A stretch of 10,231 bases of DNA, taken from Candidatus Krumholzibacteriota bacterium (lineage in GTDB: Bacteria; Krumholzibacteriota; Krumholzibacteriia; Krumholzibacteriales; Krumholzibacteriaceae). Numbering within the stretch: the first letter of the stretch is position 1; each line of letters starts with the position of its first letter. The translations under genes were made by a program, and so were the position numbers. Location of the stretch: NCBI GenBank assembly GCA_030630165.1, contig DAOVNN010000078.1:1-10231 (forward strand), written 5' to 3'. The notes under the pieces are model-generated. The model was not told where the DNA came from, made no database searches, and saw nothing but the letters and a program-made list of their open reading frames with translations. Shown here in pieces: positions 6,689 to 10,231 of this stretch.

Positions 6689-8005
6689 TTACTTCAGATA
6701 ATCTGCCAGAGCGTCCTTGAGGTCGGGCTTGCCGATCTCGGCCAGTTCGTATGTGACCCTCACTGAAGGCTGCGGTATCTTGATGATCCGCTGGAGATCG
6801 ATCGGCGTACCGATAACGACCGTGTCGCACTCGACTTTCGCGACTGTCTTCTCGAGGTCCTTGATCTGCTCATCCCCGTATCCCATCGCCGGCAGAAGCT
6901 GCCCGACCTCTGGATACCTGGCAAACGTCCTGGCGATCTTGCCGACAGCCCAGGGACGCGGGTCGATGAGTTCGGCAGCTCCGAACTTCAGCGCGGCCAT
7001 GATGCCCGCGCCGTACTTCATCCCGCCGTGCGTAAGGGTCGGTCCGTCCTCGATACAGAGGACCTTCTTGCCCTTTATCAGGGAGGGATCGGATACCGTC
7101 AGAGGCGATGCCGCGTCAACGACGACAGCCTCGGGGTTCCACTCGGCAATATTTTGCCTTACCTCTTCGACACCGGAGAGATCCGCCGTGTCTATCTTGT
7201 TGATGACGATAACGTCTGCCATCAGCAGGTTTGTGAATCCGGGGTAATACTCGAGTTCGTCTCCCGCCCTGTGGGGATCTACGACCGTGATCGCCAGGTC
7301 GGGCTTGTAGAAGGGCAGGTCGTTGTTGCCGCCGTCCCAGAGGATGACGTCCGCTTCCTTCTCAGCCTCGCGCAGGATAGACTCGTAGTCGACCCCAGCG
7401 TAGATGATAACGCCGGCGACGATGTGAGGCTCGTACTCTTCCATCTCTTCGATCGTGCACTCGTGTGTCTTGAGATCCTCGAGCGACGCGAACCTCTGCA
7501 CGGCCTGCTTTGCCAGGTCGCCGTAAGGCATCGGGTGACGTATCGCGACGACCTTCTTGCCCGCTTCTATCAATAATTCGGCCACGCGCCTCGTCGTCTG
7601 GCTCTTGCCGCAACCGGTGCGGGTCGCGCATATCGAGATAAGGGGCTTGGTCGATTTGACCATCGTGGGGTCGGCCCCGACGATCGTGAAGTGCGCTCCG
7701 AGAGAGTTGACGATCTGAGCCTTCTCCATCACGTACTGGTGCGAGACGTCGCTGTATGAGAAGACGACCTCCTCGACATCCTTGTTGATGATGAGCTCCT
7801 CGAGTTCACTCTCGTCAAAGATGGGGATGCCGTCCGGGTAGAGGCTGCCCGCCAGGACGGCCGGATACTTCCGGTCGGTGATGTCGGGGATCTGAGTCGC
7901 GGTAAAGGCGACGATCTCCACCGAATCATCTTCACGGTACAGCGTGTTGAAGTTGTGGAAATCCCTTCCCGCCGCGCCCATGATAAGGATTCTTCTCTTG
8001 TCCAT
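6689..8005 (-). CDS. COG2403 GTPase, cyclic 2,3-diphosphoglycerate synthetase-like
   Basis: This 438-residue protein matches the COG2403 pattern, the family of the methanogen enzyme that closes 2,3-diphosphoglycerate to its cyclic form using ATP. Bacterial members are usually called GTPase and their reaction is unknown. An N-terminal Rossmann-like domain starts RILIMGAAGRDFHNFN (5-20). A P-loop NTPase domain follows, with a variant loop ATRTGCGKSQTT (127-138), Walker-B-like ILWDGGNND (221-229) and NKID (269-272), the guanine-specificity motif of GTPases. EDGPTLTHGGM (319-329) is another conserved-looking block. The ATG at 8005 has GAGG about ten bases upstream. It lies between rfaE2 (57 nt) and sucC (17 nt), so it is probably co-expressed with succinyl-CoA synthetase. 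I would not assert that it makes cyclic 2,3-DPG here. Confidence 0.88.
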   Translation of the reverse strand: MDKRRILIMGAAGRDFHNFNTLYREDDSVEIVAFTATQIPDITDRKYPAVLAGSLYPDGIPIFDESELEELIINKDVEEVVFSYSDVSHQYVMEKAQIVNSLGAHFTIVGADPTMVKSTKPLISICATRTGCGKSQTTRRVAELLIEAGKKVVAIRHPMPYGDLAKQAVQRFASLEDLKTHECTIEEMEEYEPHIVAGVIIYAGVDYESILREAEKEADVILWDGGNNDLPFYKPDLAITVVDPHRAGDELEYYPGFTNLLMADVIVINKIDTADLSGVEEVRQNIAEWNPEAVVVDAASPLTVSDPSLIKGKKVLCIEDGPTLTHGGMKYGAGIMAALKFGAAELIDPRPWAVGKIARTFARYPEVGQLLPAMGYGDEQIKDLEKTVAKVECDTVVIGTPIDLQRIIKIPQPSVRVTYELAEIGKPDLKDALADYLK

Positions 8006-8062
8006 TCTTCTTCGACCTCAACTTTCCTGTGGTTAGGAGTTACATTCGATTTTAAAGCTGTT

Positions 8063-8545
8063 CTATTCTTCCTCTGTCGGCATCCTGTCAATGATGCCGC
8101 TCGTAGAATATCCTTTTACCATTTCAATCCGCTCTACCCTGCCTCCCTTTCCCAGCACAAAATCCTCACCGACTATCTCTCCACTCCCGTACTCCGCGCC
8201 CTTGACGAGGACGTCTGGCTCGAGTGCCTCGATAGTCTCGATCGGGGTATCCTCGCCGAATATGGTGACGTGGTCCACGCTCCGCAAGGCCAGAAGTACC
8301 TCCGCCCTGTCTTCCTGACTGTTGAGCGGCCTGTACTCACCCTTGAGGCGCCGGACCGAATCGTCGCTGTTGATGCCGACGATGAGGCAGTCGCCCATCG
8401 CCCTTGCCTGCTCAAGCAGGGAGACATGCCCCCTGTGCAGGATATCGAAGCATCCGTTCGTGAATACGATCGAGCGGCCGGAGTTCTCCCTGCGGAAAGC
8501 GCCAAGGTCTCCTCTCGCGATCGTTCTTCCTGAAGAGTCGTTCAT
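8063..8545 (-). CDS. rfaE2: D-glycero-beta-D-manno-heptose 1-phosphate adenylyltransferase (RfaE2)
   Basis: This is a cytidylyltransferase-fold enzyme that adenylates heptose 1-phosphate to ADP-heptose for the LPS inner core. In E. coli this is the C-terminal half of HldE; here it is a separate 160-residue protein. The nucleotidyltransferase signature FTNGCFDILHRGH (HxGH type) lies near 28-40. Other visible blocks are LIVGINSDDSVRRLKG, RPLNSQEDRAEVL, LVKGAEY near 115-121, and the STS motif near the C-terminus (KGYSTSGII). The ATG at 8545 is four bases after the rfaE1 stop and has no good ribosome site of its own, so coupled translation from rfaE1 is likely. A frame extending upstream inside rfaE1 is rejected. 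Other members of the fold (e.g. glycerol-3-phosphate cytidylyltransferase) are excluded by adjacency to the kinase. Confidence 0.95.
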   Translation of the reverse strand: MNDSSGRTIARGDLGAFRRENSGRSIVFTNGCFDILHRGHVSLLEQARAMGDCLIVGINSDDSVRRLKGEYRPLNSQEDRAEVLLALRSVDHVTIFGEDTPIETIEALEPDVLVKGAEYGSGEIVGEDFVLGKGGRVERIEMVKGYSTSGIIDRMPTEEE

Positions 8546-8549
8546 ATTA

Positions 8550-9524
8550 TCAGGCCGGGAATGCCCCGGCAAGTTCTTCGATAGTGACCGCGGCTGTTCC
8601 GATCTCCCTGACGACGATACCGGCCGCCGCGTTGGCCAGTTCAATAGAATCATACAGCGAGGCACCAGCGGCAAGACCTGCCGCGAGCACACTTATTACT
8701 GTGTCTCCCGCACCGGTGACGTCGTAGACCTCGCTCGCTCTTGTCGGAAAATGTCTGGACGCTTTGCCCGCCTCAAAGAGCGACATACCGTCTTCGCCGC
8801 GGGTTATCAGCACGGCTTTCGCTTCGAGATCGGAAAGGAGCGAGTTCCCGACCTCCTCGAGCTGCCTGTCGCCGGATATTCTTATGTTATAGAAAGCACC
8901 CGCCTCATTGAGGTTCGGTGTCATTGCCCATGCGCCCTTGTATAGCGGAAAGTGTCCGACCTTGGGATCTATGATGATCGGAATACTGTCGCCGCATATC
9001 TCGCGCAGGGTGTCCATCACAGCCATCGTCACGACGCCCTTGCCGTAATCGGAGACGATGACGGCTCCCGCGCCGGCAACCGCTTTCTTCACTGAAGCTT
9101 TCATTCTGCCCAGCGCTGCACCCTTAAGCTCCGTACCCGTCTCGAAATCGGCCCTCACGACCTGTTGGCTGTGAGCGAGGATCCTTATCTTCTCGGTGGT
9201 GACGCGGCCGCCATCGACCATTATATATCCGGTAGGTATCTTCATCTTCCGCAGGAGCTTCTTTGTCTCAGAACCCTGCGGGTCCCGGCCGATCACTGAG
9301 GCGAGCCTGGCATCGCAGCCGAGGGATACGAGGTTCCAGGCTACATTTGCCGCCCCGCCCGGCCTCTGACCGGTCCTCTCGACGTTCACGACAGGAACAG
9401 GTGCCTCTGGACTGATCCTGTCGACCCTGCCCCAGAAGTATCTGTCGAGCATCAGGTCGCCTACTACCGCTACCGAGGATTTTCCGATGGCCCGGCATAT
9501 CTGGCGGGCCTTGCGCCTCTTCAT
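8550..9524 (-). CDS. rfaE1: D-glycero-beta-D-manno-heptose-7-phosphate kinase (RfaE1)
   Basis: This PfkB-family sugar kinase phosphorylates heptose 7-phosphate at C1, the step before dephosphorylation and adenylylation to ADP-heptose. The 324 residues equal the N-terminal half of HldE. VVGDLMLDRYFWG (20-32) and RISPEAPVPVV (36-46) are HldE hallmarks. GGAANVAWNL (56-65) is the first PfkB-type motif, and DVTGAGDT (268-275) holds the catalytic Asp274. The ATG at 9524 is chosen for its AGGAG site about seven bases upstream. An upstream ATG at 9629 would add 35 residues unlike the family and overlap the promoter. It is the first core gene after the cassette-like region and ends four bases before rfaE2. 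Confidence 0.95.
   Translation of the reverse strand: MKRRKARQICRAIGKSSVAVVGDLMLDRYFWGRVDRISPEAPVPVVNVERTGQRPGGAANVAWNLVSLGCDARLASVIGRDPQGSETKKLLRKMKIPTGYIMVDGGRVTTEKIRILAHSQQVVRADFETGTELKGAALGRMKASVKKAVAGAGAVIVSDYGKGVVTMAVMDTLREICGDSIPIIIDPKVGHFPLYKGAWAMTPNLNEAGAFYNIRISGDRQLEEVGNSLLSDLEAKAVLITRGEDGMSLFEAGKASRHFPTRASEVYDVTGAGDTVISVLAAGLAAGASLYDSIELANAAAGIVVREIGTAAVTIEELAGAFPA
8554..8570 (-). other. Hairpin at the rfaE1/rfaE2 junction
   Basis: The arms gccggg (8554-8559) and cccggc (8565-8570) form a perfect 6-bp stem with a 5-nt loop within the last codons of rfaE1, just before its stop and the rfaE2 start. It would be melted by ribosomes finishing rfaE1, as expected for translational coupling. 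The stem is seen directly; coupling is inference. Confidence 0.4.
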
Positions 9525-9603
9525 CTTAAGCTCCTGAACAGGATTACAGCGGCCAAGCCGCCCTTTGACGCCGCGAAGCCCCATGACCCCGCCGACGGTG
9601 GGG

Positions 9604-9633
9604 AATATACCCACAACCACTTCATGCAATCAA
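9604..9633 (-). promoter_or_regulatory. Candidate sigma70-type promoter for the rfaE1 train
   Basis: On the minus strand, TTGATT (9628-9633) and TATATT (9604-9609) are separated by 18 bases. They match the -35 TTGACA at four of six positions and the -10 TATAAT at five of six. Transcription would begin near 9597, giving a leader of about 73 nt before the rfaE1 ATG. It lies downstream of a terminator that closes the preceding small gene, as expected for the start of a new unit. The leader itself shows no recognised riboswitch. Confidence 0.55.
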
Positions 9634-9673
9634 GGTTTAATATATGCCTGGGAGGGCTCTAAGCGCAGAAATC

Positions 9674-9706
9674 AAAAAAGATATGCTTCCGTCACGGGCA
9701 AAGCAT
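9674..9706 (-). terminator. Intrinsic terminator after the small membrane-protein gene
   Basis: On the minus strand ATGCTT pairs with AAGCAT (9683-9688 with 9701-9706). The stem continues as CCG/CGG around a TGA loop after a 3-nt bulge, and six T (9674-9679) follow within four bases. It would end transcription from the 88-residue gene and separate it from the rfaE1 promoter. Confidence 0.6.
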
Positions 9707-9724
9707 GAGGTTACAGGACCACTA

Positions 9725-9991
9725 CTAAACCAGGTGCAGGATAATTATCAAAGCAGTAGATAACAGGATCGCACAGACCCAATACGATGCTTTCAGGAAT
9801 CCAGCTTGTTTGTATTTCTTTAAAAGGCCCTCATAAATAGCTTCAATTAACGCAGGAATTGCTAATAACAACGGATTAATCGGACCTGGAAGGACCCACG
9901 CAGAAAAACTAGCGATAGCGAGAATGCTGACCCCGGCAGCAAGCGCCATCTGAACATGAGCAGTCTTCAACATCTTTGTAAGTTTCGACAT
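9725..9991 (-). CDS. Small integral membrane protein of unknown function
   Basis: I do not recognise this 88-residue protein. A short basic N-terminus (MSKLTKMLKTAH) is followed by a hydrophobic segment near 14-34, a PGPINPLLLAIPALIEAIYEG stretch near 35-55 that may be a third or re-entrant segment, a basic loop (KKYKQ), and a C-terminal membrane segment near 69-87. No catalytic motif is visible. The DNA is visibly more AT-rich than the core genes. The ATG at 9991 lies 24 bases after the end of the attC-like site and has only a weak ribosome site (GGA). A longer frame to 10048 would read through the attC site and is rejected. Position, composition and product type fit an integron cassette gene, but no attC follows it; an intrinsic terminator does. 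It may instead be resident flanking sequence. Confidence 0.6.
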   Translation of the reverse strand: MSKLTKMLKTAHVQMALAAGVSILAIASFSAWVLPGPINPLLLAIPALIEAIYEGLLKKYKQAGFLKASYWVCAILLSTALIIILHLV

Positions 9992-10009
9992 ACTAAAAAA
10001 TCCAATATT

Positions 10010-10123
10010 CGATAACGTACGCTTCACCTGCGAGCGCGTACGGCGCAACGCCGTTTTGTCACGCTGCTTGCCACCGCAAGCGGCGTGACAAGAGCGCTCG
10101 CCAGGTGCAAGTAGTAGTTATGC
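10010..10123 (-). other. attC-like integron recombination site
   Basis: Read on the minus strand, the site starts with R'' GCATAAC (10117-10123) and ends with R' GTTATCG (10010-10016), giving a 114-nt site. Inside these are paired L boxes: CACCTGGCGAGCGC (10094-10107) and GCGCTCGCAGGTG (10025-10037). They are complementary except for one extra G in L'', the extrahelical base that orients attC. The 8-nt spacers between R and L are largely unpaired. The interior folds into a 14-bp hairpin (10058-10089, one wobble, 4-nt loop) and a 6-bp hairpin (10040-10054). A gene ends with its TAA inside R'', as cassette genes commonly do. R' deviates from the GTTRRRY consensus after GTTA. A REP-like palindrome is the alternative. 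Confidence 0.75.
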
Positions 10124-10231
10124 GTTCTTCTCCAGCATGGTTGCCAGTTGCCCGGCAACTCTAGCATACTCCAAAGCAGATGCAACACTGAGCGCGAAGT
10201 CGGGAGCATGCGCTGCTCTATTTCGCAGGTA
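10118..10231 (-). CDS. C-terminal fragment of a HEPN-like (DUF4145-type) protein, cut by window edge
   Basis: Thirty-seven in-frame codons end at TAA (10118-10120). The fragment reads YLRNRAAHAPDFALSVASAL followed by EYARVAGQLATMLEKNA. The RNRAAH element has the R-x4-H spacing of HEPN-domain RNases. The following HAPDFALS...ALEYA pattern resembles the C-terminal helix of DUF4145-like hypothetical proteins, recalled by eye and not searched. The stop codon lies within the R'' box of the attC-like site, which is the normal arrangement for a cassette-encoded gene. The start and most of the gene lie beyond the right edge, so function (toxin, membrane-linked or other) cannot be judged. Codon use looks natural and no frameshift is visible. 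Confidence 0.65.
   Translation of the reverse strand, partial: YLRNRAAHAPDFALSVASALEYARVAGQLATMLEKNA

Noticed and set aside
6672..6830. N-terminal extension of sucC from an ATG at 6830
   Set aside because: It overlaps the end of the cDPGS-like gene, the extra residues are Arg-rich and unlike the family, and a TTG with GGAGG six bases upstream gives the conserved MKIHE start.
8006..8062. Possible promoter in the 57-nt gap between rfaE2 and the cDPGS-like gene
   Set aside because: The gap is AT-rich near the rfaE2 end but I could not find a -35/-10 pair with acceptable spacing.
9525..9629. N-terminal extension of rfaE1 from an ATG at 9629
   Set aside because: It covers the candidate -10 and -35 boxes, has no family match, and the ATG at 9524 has a strong AGGAG site.
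9725..9910. Possible second attC after the small membrane-protein gene, extended search down to 9610
   Set aside because: I found no paired R/L boxes; the hairpin at 9683-9706 is short, bulged and followed by a T-run, so it fits a terminator better.
10016..10042. Alternative stem cgtacgc / gcgtacg inside the attC-like site
   Set aside because: It is a real 7-bp inverted repeat but conflicts with the longer L-box pairing, so I treat it as a competing minor fold and not a separate element.
10024..10209. Minus-strand frame of 61 codons across the attC-like site
   Set aside because: It lies in a different frame from the HEPN-like fragment, which has a stop in the expected place, and it reads through the folded recombination site.

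Overview
The window is a dense, almost entirely minus-strand stretch of a bacterial chromosome. Its long gene train encodes housekeeping enzymes. The two-step heptose kinase and adenylyltransferase pair implies a Gram-negative bacterium with an LPS-type outer membrane. GC content is moderately high through the train. A full-length homologue of cyclic 2,3-diphosphoglycerate synthetase, TTG starts on both succinyl-CoA synthetase genes and a split hldE suggest a little-studied lineage rather than a model proteobacterium. I cannot name the phylum from sequence alone.

Read in the direction of transcription (right to left), the right edge is a different kind of DNA. It holds the last 37 codons of a gene with a HEPN-like RNRAAH motif (10118-10231). 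The stop codon of that gene lies inside a 114-nt folded site that looks like an integron attC (10010-10123). Next comes a small, AT-richer gene for an 88-residue membrane protein (9725-9991), closed by an intrinsic terminator (9674-9706). This looks like the end of a gene-cassette array, or an isolated cassette, next to core genes.

A candidate sigma70-type promoter (9604-9633) then starts the core train: rfaE1 and rfaE2 (ADP-heptose synthesis), a COG2403/cDPGS-like GTPase, sucC and sucD (succinyl-CoA synthetase), ndk (nucleoside diphosphate kinase), a YceD/DUF177 gene, rpmF (ribosomal protein L32), plsX, fabH, fabD and fabG (fabG runs off the left edge). Gaps are 4 to 71 nt, plsX and fabH overlap by 4 nt, and I saw no internal terminator with a T-run, so much of this may be co-transcribed.

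Functionally, the first pair makes the activated heptose for LPS inner core. SucCD and Ndk both handle nucleoside triphosphates, since SucCD makes ATP or GTP and Ndk equilibrates them. The yceD-rpmF-plsX-fabHDG block is the widely conserved link between ribosome assembly and the start of fatty-acid and phospholipid synthesis. Short hairpins sit at several gene junctions (fabD stop, plsX leader, the twin repeats before rpmF, and the rfaE1/rfaE2 junction) and may tune translation of individual genes in a long message.
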